A stretch of DNA of 64,000 bases, taken from the NCBI RefSeq assembly GCF_036322805.1, contig NZ_AP027272.1, positions 1,488,001 to 1,552,000 on the forward strand, in the 5' to 3' direction. The stretch comes from Planctobacterium marinum. GTDB lineage: Bacteria > Pseudomonadota > Gammaproteobacteria > Enterobacterales > Alteromonadaceae. Below, in pieces: positions 7,175 through 16,356 of this stretch. A program made the translations under genes and the position numbers. The notes below the pieces were generated by a model that was not told the DNA's origin, made no database searches, and saw nothing but the letters and a program-made list of their open reading frames with translations. Position 1 is the stretch's first letter; each line of letters opens with the position of its first letter.

Positions 7175-10084
7175 TTATTTGAATACTTCATCCACTGGCA
7201 CAACGCTGATGTTGCTCGCTGGGATAGATAACTTGTAATCCTGAATAATGCGATCTTCAGCCAGCAACTCTTCTGGCTTTTCGCTATTGTATTCAAGTGG
7301 CGAAGTCATCTCGGTTGCAAGACGGTTTTTCATATCCTCTGCATCACCCGAAACAAACACATAGTGAATATTTTCGGTTTGCAGATGCTTTTTGATAACA
7401 CGGTTCACATCGTCAACACTTAACTTCTCCAGCTCACTTTTTACGTGGGAGACAAAATCATCAATACCATAAAATTCACTATCCAGGGCATAGCCCAGCT
7501 GCATATCCTGTGAAGATACCAGTTGCGGTGCGAAGTTGAGCAGGAAGTTGCGGGTGGCCTCAAAATCTTCCTGAGTCATGCCGTTTTCAATCAACTTGTC
7601 TAATTCAAACAAGGCTACGCGAGTGGCAAAGTGAGCATCGTTATTGGAGCGAAGCGGTCTTATCCAAACCTGAAAGATTTGTGATGAGCGACCCAGGTTG
7701 GCATTGGGCTTGGTTCTGAACATGCCACGCGGGTAGTATTCGATGTAGGCATAATCCCCGTAGTTCATGCCGCGCACTGCGCGGATACGTTTAAACAGGT
7801 AGCTGTTGGAACTGCGGTGCTCGCCCAGGTATGAACGTGCCAACCACAAAGCAGCCCAGTCTTCACTGCTGCGATTAACATCAATGGGGAAACCAAAGGA
7901 TACCGCGGTTGATTGTGCATTTTTCTCCACGATAGTGGCGTGTTTTCCCTTGAGTACAGGTGCCTTGGCAATGCTTAGTCTATCTTCTTCTCCTTTTGGC
8001 AAACGAGCGAAATCTTGTTTTATTTTAGCCTTGATGGCTGAAGGAATTGCCCCCGTCAAACCCATTTGCAATTTGGCCTGGGTTAACTGACTGGCATAAA
8101 ACGCTTTCAGATCGTCGATGGTTAATGCTTCGATATCTGAAATGTCGCCCAGGTTGTAGCTTTCATAAACATGGCCTTGATACAGTTCATGATAAAGCAC
8201 TTCTTTACCCAGTTCTTCATCATTAGACGATTTCAAGCTGGATTTAATGGCATCAAGCAGTTCTTTTTTCACACGCTTAAAGTCGTCTTCTCGCCATCCA
8301 GGGTTCAGGATTTGGTCACTGATCAGGGCATACCATTGTGCTACGTTGTCCTGGTGCACACGCCCGGTAAATGACATCATTTCTTTATCTAGTTGCGCGT
8401 TAAAAGAGCCCGCTAGTGGATAGAGCTTTTGTTGTATTTCTTTGAAGGTTTTCGATTCAGAGCCCCCTTGTGTCAGCATGCTGGCTGTTAATGCCGCCAC
8501 ACCTTTTTTACCCTCAGGCTCCGCTGCCGCACCAGTATAGAACAAGATGTTGATGTCAATCAGCGGTGAGGAATTAGTGCGATCTACGATGGTAAACTCA
8601 GGAGCAGGTGGAGCCACTGAAGCTTCGACTACCAGTTGCTCTAAAGACACTTCCTGTTCAAATCCGGCAATGGCATCCAGTGCGGATAATGTCACAGTGG
8701 TACGGTTACTGTCGATATAGTATTGGTTGGCTAAATTTTTAATATCTTGAGCGGTAATTTTATCAAAGCTTTGGTAAAGCTCATTGATTACTTCAGGGTC
8801 GCGTTTAAAGTGCATGTAGCTTGTCAAAGTAGAGGCAATGGCCTCTGATGAGTCCAGGCTGTTGACAAAACTGTATTTCAAATTTGATTTGAGGTTAGCT
8901 AGTTTTTCGTCGTCAACTAACTCAGTGCGTGCTTTGGCGTAAGTGCGATTGATAGCATCACGTACTGTTACCAAATCCGCTTCTTCCTGAACTTTTACAA
9001 ACACGTGGCGCAAGCCGGTATCTTTGGTATTGGGGTTGTAGGTAAACATTTGACTGGCAATTTGCTTATCAACTACAAGCTCTTGATAAAGATCAGAGTT
9101 ATCGGAAAAGTACAGCTCTGACAATAGATCTAAGCCAGCCCGGTCCTTTTTATTGGGTATCCAGGGAGCGCCTTTGTATGACACCAACAGCCAGTGGCCT
9201 GGCAGGCCGTCATATTTCTCATGAAAATAGCGCGGTGCAGTTTGCTCTGGCTCTTGCGGCACAACTGATTTGAAGTCACCTCTTTCCCAGTCACCCCAAT
9301 ATTGTTTAATTAAATCAAGGGTGGCTTTCGGATCAACATCGCCGGCTATTACTAGTGACACGTATTCGGGCTTGTAGAAGCGGTTAAAGAACTCCTGACC
9401 GTATGCCATTTGATCTGGCATTGCCTCGATGTCTTCAAAAAATCCCATGGTTGTGTGTTCATAAGTATGCACATCGTAGGCTTCTTTTCTCACGGCAGAC
9501 AACAACTTTCGAATAGGACTGGCGTTGTTTTTTAAATACTCGCCTTTTACCGTGAGAGCCTCTGTTCTGAATTGAGCTTCAGTGTAGTGAAGATTCTGAA
9601 AGTGGTCGGCGAGGATCTCTAAAACCGTTTCTAAATGCTGTTTGGAAAAATCCGCGTGATAGTTGGTGTAATCATTTGTGGTATAGCCACCGTAGTCGAC
9701 GCCAGCGCTTTTGAATACTTCGGTGTATTGGCTATCTGGAAACTTCTTAGAGCCCTTAAACATCATATGTTCGAAAAAGTGAGCAAATCCGGTTTTGCCT
9801 TTTTCGACTTCATCTCGGGAACCCGCTGATACCGGAATTTGCAGTGATACTAAGTCTGGGTAGTCGGTTTTTACCACCATCACTTTCAGACCGTTATCGA
9901 GTTCCTCTAAAACATAGTCTTGAGTGAAGACTTTTTTCGTCTCAGAAGATTTGGCTTGCTCTTTGAAGCTGGACTTGTTGCTGTAGCCGTCTTTGGTTTT
10001 GCTATTGGTGTCTACCACCACCATGCAACTTGCAAGACTGATACTCGCGGCAACGGCTGTAACCGTTTTTATAATAGATTTCAT
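7175..10084 (-). CDS. M16 family zinc metallopeptidase, lipoprotein
   Basis: The 969-residue protein carries a lipoprotein signal (LASC, lipidated Cys at residue 20), so it is anchored in an envelope membrane facing the periplasm. The zinc site of the M16 (pitrilysin/insulinase) clan is intact: HFFEH at residues 102-106 and the distal Glu at 182 in TVKGEYLKN. Two M16 halves are present, as expected for the family: the active N-terminal half and a second, inactive half from about residue 510. It would degrade peptides in the periplasm. The gene is monocistronic, with a ~360-bp gap upstream. Start ATG and signal sequence agree. Confidence 0.95.
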   Translation of the reverse strand: MKSIIKTVTAVAASISLASCMVVVDTNSKTKDGYSNKSSFKEQAKSSETKKVFTQDYVLEELDNGLKVMVVKTDYPDLVSLQIPVSAGSRDEVEKGKTGFAHFFEHMMFKGSKKFPDSQYTEVFKSAGVDYGGYTTNDYTNYHADFSKQHLETVLEILADHFQNLHYTEAQFRTEALTVKGEYLKNNASPIRKLLSAVRKEAYDVHTYEHTTMGFFEDIEAMPDQMAYGQEFFNRFYKPEYVSLVIAGDVDPKATLDLIKQYWGDWERGDFKSVVPQEPEQTAPRYFHEKYDGLPGHWLLVSYKGAPWIPNKKDRAGLDLLSELYFSDNSDLYQELVVDKQIASQMFTYNPNTKDTGLRHVFVKVQEEADLVTVRDAINRTYAKARTELVDDEKLANLKSNLKYSFVNSLDSSEAIASTLTSYMHFKRDPEVINELYQSFDKITAQDIKNLANQYYIDSNRTTVTLSALDAIAGFEQEVSLEQLVVEASVAPPAPEFTIVDRTNSSPLIDINILFYTGAAAEPEGKKGVAALTASMLTQGGSESKTFKEIQQKLYPLAGSFNAQLDKEMMSFTGRVHQDNVAQWYALISDQILNPGWREDDFKRVKKELLDAIKSSLKSSNDEELGKEVLYHELYQGHVYESYNLGDISDIEALTIDDLKAFYASQLTQAKLQMGLTGAIPSAIKAKIKQDFARLPKGEEDRLSIAKAPVLKGKHATIVEKNAQSTAVSFGFPIDVNRSSEDWAALWLARSYLGEHRSSNSYLFKRIRAVRGMNYGDYAYIEYYPRGMFRTKPNANLGRSSQIFQVWIRPLRSNNDAHFATRVALFELDKLIENGMTQEDFEATRNFLLNFAPQLVSSQDMQLGYALDSEFYGIDDFVSHVKSELEKLSVDDVNRVIKKHLQTENIHYVFVSGDAEDMKNRLATEMTSPLEYNSEKPEELLAEDRIIQDYKLSIPASNISVVPVDEVFK

Positions 10085-10444
10085 ATTTGCTCTGTTTATT
10101 ATCAGTAATTATAACCCGCGGAATTATGGCAGTTATCTCCAGTAACTTACAGCCTGAAGTGGATTTGAAAGCCCAAATTGGGATATTCGTTCATTGGTAA
10201 TGCTGTGACACCTCACGGAAGCAAATGACGATGGCAATTTGCAATACGATGGCTTCAGTGATTCCTGTGACAGAATAAAAGACAAGGGCGCTAGTTATTG
10301 AGGGTGTTATTTTTACCTGTTAATTGGATGCAGGGAGAGGGTAAAACCTCAAGCGAGCTTGAGGCTAAGACGTTTGTATTTTACCAAGGGATAGCTATGG
10401 CAGTTTTCTAAAACAGCCTTTTGTTGAGAGTAACCTGAGTAGAC
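10085..10444. other. Intergenic stretch with one perfect hairpin
   Basis: No gene is seen here. CCTCAAGC-GA-GCTTGAGG (10348-10365) forms a perfect short hairpin. The rest contains loosely related inverted segments (around CCTGAAGTGG near 10152 and GGCTTCAGTG near 10251) that are too imperfect to call. The promoter of the M16 gene should lie at the left end. Confidence 0.4.
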
Positions 10445-10873
10445 TCACTCGCTGTAGAACTTGTGTTTAAACTTCAAGGTTTGTTGTTGGTTGCCATGGC
10501 TAATGTTGATGTTAAATCGATACTGCTCTTGGTCGCGGAAGGGCAGGACGGCAAGATAATAGATAGCGTCACCGTCTTTGACTTCCCTAAAAGTCAGTTT
10601 TTTCTTGGTTCCCAGCAAGTTGGTAGCATCGCCCATCATCGAAACTGACTGTGCTTTGTGGCTGTCTTTATCCAGTACGGAAATATTCACCAGTCCCTGA
10701 AATTGACTGCGCTGTAAGCCATAGGCCCGGGCGATTTCAGGGCTTAAGAAACTGGTATTGATAACAATGTAGTGCACATCCCAATCACCCAGTGTTTCAT
10801 ACTGTTCAGCTTTAACTGGTGTCTGCACCAGCGTGAGCAGTGCGATAAAAGTGGCGAATATTCCTCGTCTCAT
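10445..10873 (-). CDS. DUF4426 periplasmic protein
   Basis: The 142-residue product has a cleavable signal peptide (cleavage likely after VKA, residues 20-22) and a small beta-rich domain with the DUF4426 features GDWDVHYIVINTSFLSPEIA and a conserved C-terminal KFKHKFY. The family is found next to yggT and proC in Alteromonadales and Vibrionales relatives; its function is not known. It is the last gene of the yggS-proC-yggT operon, 14 bp after yggT. Confidence 0.85.
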   Translation of the reverse strand: MRRGIFATFIALLTLVQTPVKAEQYETLGDWDVHYIVINTSFLSPEIARAYGLQRSQFQGLVNISVLDKDSHKAQSVSMMGDATNLLGTKKKLTFREVKDGDAIYYLAVLPFRDQEQYRFNINISHGNQQQTLKFKHKFYSE

Positions 10874-10887
10874 GGTCTTTTTTCCTG

Positions 10888-11430
10888 CTAGAAGTAGGGC
10901 ATTAAATCTTGCAATAACAGTTGTAAAAACTGCAAGCCAAGCAGCGCAATCAAAACTGATAAATCCAAACCACCCATGGGCGGAATGATTTTTCTGATGG
11001 GAGCTAACATTGGCTCGGTCAACTGATGCAAGACCATTTCAATTGGGTTGTGACCCTGGCTAAACCAGCTCAGTAAAGCGCGAATAATGAGTACCCAAAA
11101 CAGCAGTGAAAAGATCTCTTTGAACACAACCATGGTACCTGAAACAGCCACGGCAATTGGGTTAATCTGACCGGTGCCAAACATCATTGCCAGCACCGTT
11201 ACCTTGAGCATCCCTATGGCCAGGGCCAGTACCAAGGTGGCGGTATCCAGCGAGCCAATGGATGGCAGAACCCGGCGCAGTGGCGCTACGATGGGGTGAG
11301 TAGCTTTAACCACAAATTGACTGAATGGATTATAAAAGTCCGCTCTTACCAACTGAAGCCATAAGCGCAGCAAGACCACCATCAGGTACAGATCAAACAG
11401 GGTACTAATTAAAAAATAGGTTGCGTTCAT
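10888..11430 (-). CDS. yggT: YggT family integral membrane protein
   Basis: The 180-residue protein contains two YGGT repeats, each with the pattern N-P-[F/I]-x(n)-T-x-P-[I/M]-[V/L]-A-P-[L/I]-R: FYNPFSQFVVKATHPIVAPL near residues 32-51 and NPIEMVLHQLTEPMLAPIRK near 128-147. Four membrane segments are expected. Its role is unclear; members are linked to osmotic or ion homeostasis and to cell division in other bacteria. It sits 8 bp after proC and 14 bp before the DUF4426 gene, so the four genes are one operon. Confidence 0.93.
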   Translation of the reverse strand: MNATYFLISTLFDLYLMVVLLRLWLQLVRADFYNPFSQFVVKATHPIVAPLRRVLPSIGSLDTATLVLALAIGMLKVTVLAMMFGTGQINPIAVAVSGTMVVFKEIFSLLFWVLIIRALLSWFSQGHNPIEMVLHQLTEPMLAPIRKIIPPMGGLDLSVLIALLGLQFLQLLLQDLMPYF

Positions 11431-11438
11431 ATTGGTTC

Positions 11439-12260
11439 CTAAAACAATTCAGACATTTCCCTGGCGCGGTTAATTGCAGCTTGCATTGCATCACCCACCA
11501 GTCCTTCGAGATTGCCTTGTTGTAAATGCTCTACCGCTTTCGCTGTGGTGCCACCTTTAGAGGTTACTTGGGCTCTCAGCTCAGATAATTCAAGTTGCGG
11601 GTTGTGACAAACCATTTCTGCCGCGCCCAGCATAGCTTGTTGTACCATAATACGAGACTGCTCGTTGCTGAAGCCCAATTCAATGGCTTTTTTCTGCATT
11701 CCTTCCAGAAATAAGAAAAAGTAAGCCGGACTACTGCCAGCGGCTGCAATCACGCCATCAATCATGGATTCTTCTTCTACGGTGATCACTTCTCCGGTGT
11801 TGGCCATCAGAGCTTGCGCGAAAGTTGTTTGTTCTTCGCTCACTTCCGGAGAAGCATAGAGCCCAACAACGCCTTTCCCCAAGGCACAAGGGGTATTTGG
11901 CATGGTGCGAATAAGTGGGTACTGGCCACCGAGCATTTCTTGTAGTCGCCCGGCGTTGATACCTGCGGCAACTGAGATAAACAGTTTGCCAGTTAAGTCG
12001 CACTGCTCACTGAAAGCGGCACAAACTTCGGCCATTAATTGCGGTTTTACAGACAAAACCACCACATCGGCAAAGTTAATAGCTGTAACGTTATTTTGGG
12101 TGGTGAGAATGTCGAATTCTGCTTTTAATCCGTCCAGTTTGGGCGTGGAAGGATTGCTCGCCATAATTGCATCAGTGGGATAATTACCAGAAACCAATCC
12201 AGAAATTATCGCGCGACTCATGTTTCCTGCGCCTATGAAGGCTATATTAGCTTGTTGCAA
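11439..12260 (-). CDS. proC: Pyrroline-5-carboxylate reductase
   Basis: ProC makes L-proline from pyrroline-5-carboxylate with NAD(P)H, the last step of proline synthesis. The 273-residue protein begins with the dinucleotide-binding motif IAFIGAGNMSRAI (residues 6-18) and carries the family's C-terminal signature around LRAQVTSKGGTTAKAVEHLQ. MPNTPCALGKGVVGLY is also diagnostic. The start codon is TTG at 12260, supported by GGAG seven bases upstream and by the position of the first beta strand. It follows yggS by 20 bp and precedes yggT by 8 bp. Confidence 0.96.
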   Translation of the reverse strand: MQQANIAFIGAGNMSRAIISGLVSGNYPTDAIMASNPSTPKLDGLKAEFDILTTQNNVTAINFADVVVLSVKPQLMAEVCAAFSEQCDLTGKLFISVAAGINAGRLQEMLGGQYPLIRTMPNTPCALGKGVVGLYASPEVSEEQTTFAQALMANTGEVITVEEESMIDGVIAAAGSSPAYFFLFLEGMQKKAIELGFSNEQSRIMVQQAMLGAAEMVCHNPQLELSELRAQVTSKGGTTAKAVEHLQQGNLEGLVGDAMQAAINRAREMSELF

Positions 12261-12280
12261 ATCAGAACTCCGTTAACGGG

Positions 12281-12982
12281 TTATTGTTTTGGGGAGCGGG
12301 CACCGAATATCGCGGTACCGACACGTACCATGGTGCTGCCGTTTGCAATGGCCAGCGCCATATCGCCGCTCATACCCATCGAAAGGGTGTCTACTGTATC
12401 ATAGCTTTGTTGCAGTTGGCTAAAGAGTCCCTGCATCTGTTTGAATTCTTCGGCCAGTTTTATGTCGTCTTCGGTATTGGAAGGGATGGCCATTAAACCC
12501 CGCAAACACAGCTGGGGCATGGACTTGTGGATCGCTTCTGCAAGGCTCTTAACCTCTGCTGTGTTGAGACCAGATTTACTGCTTTCGCCGCTAATGTTGA
12601 TTTGTAGACAAACGTTCAGCGGGGCGAGGGACTGAGGGCGATTGTCGTTCAGGCGCTGGGCTATTTTATGGCGGTCAACACTTTGCACCCAATCAAAATG
12701 CGCCGCTACGGGTTTGCATTTATTGGATTGCAACGGACCAATCAGATGCCACTCAATATCAGTAAGTGATTGGCAGTCCTGAATTTTTTGCAGGCCTTCT
12801 TGCACGTAGTTTTCGCCAAAAGCCCGTTGTCCTGCTTGCCAGGCTTCTTGCACCATAGAGGCGGGCTTGGTTTTACTAACCGCAAGCAATCGTATCTCAT
12901 TTGGCTGTCTATTAACCGATTGAGCGGCCTTATTGATAGTTTCCAGTGCGCTTTGCAGTCTATCTGCTATTTTTGTATTCAT
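12281..12982 (-). CDS. yggS: YggS family pyridoxal 5'-phosphate homeostasis protein
   Basis: This 233-residue cytoplasmic protein is the PLP-binding protein of the YggS/PROSC family, which keeps free vitamin B6 vitamers in balance and has no known enzyme activity. Visible motifs are LLAVSKTKPASMVQEAW (PLP lysine at about residue 36), FGENYVQEGLQK, WHLIGPLQSNK and LSMGMSGDMALAIANGSTMVRVGTAIFG at the C-terminal phosphate-binding end (listed in pieces below 20 residues: SMGMSGDM, GSTMVRVGTAIFG). It is the first gene of the yggS-proC-yggT-DUF4426 operon, divergent from pilT with only 34 bp between the start codons. Confidence 0.96.
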   Translation of the reverse strand: MNTKIADRLQSALETINKAAQSVNRQPNEIRLLAVSKTKPASMVQEAWQAGQRAFGENYVQEGLQKIQDCQSLTDIEWHLIGPLQSNKCKPVAAHFDWVQSVDRHKIAQRLNDNRPQSLAPLNVCLQINISGESSKSGLNTAEVKSLAEAIHKSMPQLCLRGLMAIPSNTEDDIKLAEEFKQMQGLFSQLQQSYDTVDTLSMGMSGDMALAIANGSTMVRVGTAIFGARSPKQ

Positions 12983-13016
12983 ACATCTTCAAAAAATAAA
13001 CTACGGAGTCCCAATC

Positions 13017-14060
13017 GTGGATATTACCGAACTTTTAGCCTTCAGTGTTAAGAATAAAGCATCTGACTTACACCTGTCTGCCGGTTTACCGCCGATTATT
13101 CGCGTCGACGGTGAAATGCGAAAGCTCAACATAGACCCCCTCAATGACAAACAGGTGAAAGCCCTCGTTTATGAGATCATGAACGACAAGCAACGCAAAG
13201 AATACGAAGAAAACCTGGAAACGGATTTTTCCTTTGAAGTAAAAGACTTAGCGCGTTTTCGTGTTAACGCTTTTGTTCAAAACCGCGGTGCTGCAGCGGT
13301 TTTACGTACTATCCCCAGTGAGGTGTTAACTCTTGATCAGTTAGGCGCACCAGATATCTTTCGCGAGATTATCCAACACCCAACGGGTATTGTGTTGGTG
13401 ACGGGGGCCACCGGCTCCGGTAAAAGTACCACGCTGGCCGCGATGATCGATTACATCAATAGCTCCAAACGAGAACACATTCTGACGATTGAAGATCCCA
13501 TCGAATTTGTGCACCAGAATAAGTTGTGTCTGATCAGCCAGCGGGAAGTGCACCGCGATACTCACAGCTTCAATAATGCCTTGCGTTCAGCATTGCGTGA
13601 AGACCCGGATATTATCCTGGTGGGTGAGTTGCGGGATTTGGAAACGATACGCCTCGCCATTAGTGCCGCAGAAACAGGGCATTTGGTGTTTGGCACCTTG
13701 CACACCAATTCAGCGCCGAAAACTATCGACCGTATCATCGACGTGTTCCCGGCAGAAGAAAAAGCCATGATCCGTTCTATGTTATCGGAGTCGATTCGCG
13801 CCGTTATTTCGCAAACGCTATTGAAGAAAATTGGCGGAGGTCGGGTGGCTGCCCACGAGATAATGGTGGGTATCCCTGCCATTAAAAACCTGATCCGGGA
13901 AGACAAAGTAGCGCAGATGTACTCAGTGATTCAAACCGGCATGCAGCACGGTATGCAAACCATGGATCAATGCTTGCAAAAACTGGTGGCGCAAGGGGTG
14001 ATCACACCTCAAGATGCCCAGGCTAAGAGTACTAATAAACAAGGTGGGTTTGGCGGTTAA
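13017..14060 (+). CDS. pilT: Type IV pilus twitching motility ATPase PilT
   Basis: PilT is the hexameric ATPase that drives retraction of type IV pili. The start is placed at the GTG at 13017 (VDITELLAFSV), preceded by ACGGAGTC; the frame is open further upstream but that part overlaps yggS. The product is then 347 residues, the usual length. It shows Walker A GATGSGKSTT (residues 130-139), Walker B IILVGELRDLETI, the His box GHLVFGTLHTNSA and the PilT C-terminal signature IKNLIREDKVAQMYSVIQTG. PilU follows 28 bp later. Confidence 0.97.
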   Translation: MDITELLAFSVKNKASDLHLSAGLPPIIRVDGEMRKLNIDPLNDKQVKALVYEIMNDKQRKEYEENLETDFSFEVKDLARFRVNAFVQNRGAAAVLRTIPSEVLTLDQLGAPDIFREIIQHPTGIVLVTGATGSGKSTTLAAMIDYINSSKREHILTIEDPIEFVHQNKLCLISQREVHRDTHSFNNALRSALREDPDIILVGELRDLETIRLAISAAETGHLVFGTLHTNSAPKTIDRIIDVFPAEEKAMIRSMLSESIRAVISQTLLKKIGGGRVAAHEIMVGIPAIKNLIREDKVAQMYSVIQTGMQHGMQTMDQCLQKLVAQGVITPQDAQAKSTNKQGGFGG

Positions 14061-14088
14061 CCAGCGCCAACAAGGCAGAGAACAAATT

Positions 14089-15207
14089 ATGGCGATAGAG
14101 TTAGATGCGTTTTTAAAATTTATGGTGGATAAGGGCGGTTCCGATTTGTTCGTGACCGCCGGCTTTCCGGTAAGCTCTAAAATCAATGGCAAGATGACGC
14201 CGTTGCAAAAAGGCACACAAGATGATGAAGGTGCCTTAAGCCTGGTGCATCAGGCCATGAACGAAAAGCAGCGCAAGGAGTTCGCAGAATCTCGCGAATG
14301 TAACTTTGCTATTGTGCGAGAAGGGATAGGACGTTTTCGTTGTAGTGCTTTTTGGCAGCGAGACCAGGCCGGTATGGTGGTGCGTCGTATCGTAACAGAA
14401 ATCCCCAAAGCTGAAGACTTGGGACTACCGTCAGTGCTCAAAGACATCATTATGGCTAAGCGCGGCTTGATTCTGTTTGTGGGTGGTACCGGTACGGGTA
14501 AATCGACCTCGCTTGCAGCCCTTATAGGTCATCGCAATCAAAACTCCTATGGACATATCCTTACCATCGAAGATCCTATCGAGTTTGTGCATGAACATCG
14601 AAACTGTGTTGTAACCCAAAGGGAAGTTGGGATTGATACTCTGTCTTTTGACGAGGCATTGAAAAGTTCTCTGCGTCAGGCACCGGATGTGATTTTAATC
14701 GGTGAGATCCGGTCAATGGAAATAATGGAGTACGCGATGTCCTTCGCTGATACCGGGCATTTGTGCGTCGCTACCTTACATGCTAACAACGCTAACCAGG
14801 CTATTGAGCGTATTATGCACCTGGCTCCGCCTGAGCAACATGCCAAATTGCGCTACGATTTGAGTTTGAACATGCGGGCGATTGTGGCGCAACAGTTAGT
14901 GCCGACGGTAGACGGCAAAGGGCGGGTAGCTGCCATAGAAATTCTGCTCAATTCGCCTCTGGTAACGGATATGATTCAGCGCAGTGAAATTTCCGGCTTA
15001 AAAGAAGCCATGCAAAAAGGCAAAGAGATGGGTATGCAAAGCTTCGATATGGCGCTGTATGATTTACTCAAAGCGGAGAAAATCACTATGGAGCAGGCGC
15101 TACATCATGCGGATTCGCCCAATGATCTGCGCTTGATGATCAAGTTGGATAGCGATGCAGGTAATACCTTGGGCTCTTTGAGTGATGTGACTATTGATAT
15201 GGACTAG
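14089..15207 (+). CDS. pilU: Type IV pilus retraction ATPase PilU
   Basis: PilU is the PilT paralogue that assists retraction under load. The start is the ATG at 14089 (MAIELDAFLKFMVDKGGSDL), after AAGGCAGAG; the open frame further upstream overlaps pilT and is not used. The 372-residue protein has Walker A GGTGTGKSTS (132-141), Walker B VILIGEIRSMEIMEYAMSFA with PilU's characteristic MEYAMSFADTGHLC, and a C-terminal tail longer than that of PilT. It is co-transcribed with pilT and the DUF2007 gene. Confidence 0.96.
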   Translation: MAIELDAFLKFMVDKGGSDLFVTAGFPVSSKINGKMTPLQKGTQDDEGALSLVHQAMNEKQRKEFAESRECNFAIVREGIGRFRCSAFWQRDQAGMVVRRIVTEIPKAEDLGLPSVLKDIIMAKRGLILFVGGTGTGKSTSLAALIGHRNQNSYGHILTIEDPIEFVHEHRNCVVTQREVGIDTLSFDEALKSSLRQAPDVILIGEIRSMEIMEYAMSFADTGHLCVATLHANNANQAIERIMHLAPPEQHAKLRYDLSLNMRAIVAQQLVPTVDGKGRVAAIEILLNSPLVTDMIQRSEISGLKEAMQKGKEMGMQSFDMALYDLLKAEKITMEQALHHADSPNDLRLMIKLDSDAGNTLGSLSDVTIDMD

Positions 15208-15224
15208 GAGGCGTTTCTAGCCAG

Positions 15225-15536
15225 ATGATAAAAGTGTTTTGCAGTGAAAACCGTTTGCGCATCCAGCAGGTAAAAGACCTGTTGGATGGCTACGGCATCC
15301 CTTGTTTTATCAAAAATGAATACTCTATCGGCGGTATAGGTGAAATCTCACCATTTGATGCCTGGCCCGAGATCTGGCTTACTGATAATGAATGGTTCAA
15401 CCGCGCCAGTCAGCTCATTGCCGAATTTGAAGCCGCGGAAAAAGAAGGTAGCCCTTGGGTGTGTCGGCAATGTCAGGAGCATAACGAAGCCAGCTTTGAA
15501 ATCTGCTGGCAATGCGGTACAGAGTTTAATCCTTAA
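15225..15536 (+). CDS. DUF2007 and zinc-ribbon protein
   Basis: The 103-residue protein has an N-terminal DUF2007 (putative signal-transducing, GlnB-like) domain (residues 2-70) and a C-terminal RanBP2-type zinc finger with Cys at 80, 83, 94 and 97 (WVCRQCQEHN, FEICWQCG). It starts 17 bp after pilU with AGGAGG upstream and is followed by a clear terminator, so it is the last gene of the pilT-pilU operon. A connection to pilus control is suggested only by location. Confidence 0.82.
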   Translation: MIKVFCSENRLRIQQVKDLLDGYGIPCFIKNEYSIGGIGEISPFDAWPEIWLTDNEWFNRASQLIAEFEAAEKEGSPWVCRQCQEHNEASFEICWQCGTEFNP

Positions 15537-15551
15537 ATTTTCTGATCCTAC

Positions 15552-15573
15552 AAAGCGCCGGTCGGCGCTTTTT
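15552..15573 (+). terminator. Rho-independent terminator of the pilT operon
   Basis: AAAGCGCC-GGTC-GGCGCTTTTT: a G+C-rich stem followed by five T, 15 bp after the DUF2007 stop. The A run on the left makes it usable in the minus direction too, for the convergent GST gene. Confidence 0.88.
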
Positions 15574-15601
15574 AAATTTATGAATGTATGTTGCCTGTTA
15601 T

Positions 15602-16228
15602 TTATTGCCTCTTTGGCAGGCTAGCCTGGAAGCTATTGCGACTCATTACTGTCTTAGCCCAGCGTTGTACGTTTTCAAGATCATCAGGGATAGCTAGTTT
15701 TACAAATTGAGCGATCATTAATGATGCTGCGCCGGTAATATCGGCAACCGAAAACTGGTTATCCACAATGAAGTCTCTACCGTCAGATAACTCGTTATCT
15801 AACCATGTAAGTCGTTTTATTGCTTCTTTTCGTTGCGCAGCAGCAAAAGCACTATTCTGCTCTACACGATATTGAAAATAAGGAATTTCGTGTTCACCAA
15901 TACTGCCAAAGGTCGTCATCAACCACAGCTCCATACGACGGTTCCACATTTCTATGAAGGCTTGCTCTTCGGCGGACTCTCCAAACAAAGCCGGACCTGG
16001 ATATTTGGATTCCAAATAACGGCATATAGCGATGCTTTCCGTTAAATAGCGACCATCATCAAGTTCAAGTACCGGTACCTGGCCTAGAGAGTTACGTGCC
16101 AGAAATTCCGTTTTTTTCGTGTCTCCATGCATGATGCTAATGTCATTCAGAGGTAATTCTATGCCTTTTTCCTGCATAAACATGGTGACACGCATGCCAT
16201 TGGGGGATGTACCGTTGTGTAGTTTCAT
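15602..16228 (-). CDS. Glutathione S-transferase family protein
   Basis: The 208-residue protein has a thioredoxin-like N-terminal domain (KLHNGTSPNGMRVTMFMQEK, with NSLGQVPVLELDDGRYLTES holding the cis-Pro and the glutathione gamma-glutamyl contact ES) and an all-helical C-terminal domain ending in FSVADITGAASLM. The start at 16228 follows AAGGAG; eight further codons are open upstream. It is transcribed divergently from a TetR regulator, with a perfect palindrome in between, so it is probably induced by an electrophile or drug sensed by that regulator. The substrate is unknown. Confidence 0.92.
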   Translation of the reverse strand: MKLHNGTSPNGMRVTMFMQEKGIELPLNDISIMHGDTKKTEFLARNSLGQVPVLELDDGRYLTESIAICRYLESKYPGPALFGESAEEQAFIEMWNRRMELWLMTTFGSIGEHEIPYFQYRVEQNSAFAAAQRKEAIKRLTWLDNELSDGRDFIVDNQFSVADITGAASLMIAQFVKLAIPDDLENVQRWAKTVMSRNSFQASLPKRQ

Positions 16229-16291
16229 ATCTAATCTCCTTGCTTTGCTCATTGAATTTACTTTGGAGATTGCAAGTTAAGCCATATCTAT

Positions 16292-16309
16292 ATATGTTCA
16301 AGAACATAT
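16292..16309. promoter_or_regulatory. Perfect palindrome, likely operator of the TetR regulator
   Basis: ATATGTTC-AA-GAACATAT is an 18-bp perfect inverted repeat in the ~130 bp between the divergent GST and TetR genes. Size and position fit a TetR-dimer operator controlling both genes. Binding by the neighbouring regulator is inference. Confidence 0.65.
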
Positions 16310-16356
16310 TTTAATTCTGCGATAAGCTAATAAATCAAACTATAGGAGGGTAAGCG

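Noticed and set aside
12933-13016. N-terminal extension of PilT
   Set aside because: It overlaps yggS in antisense, lacks a ribosome binding site and is not part of the PilT family.
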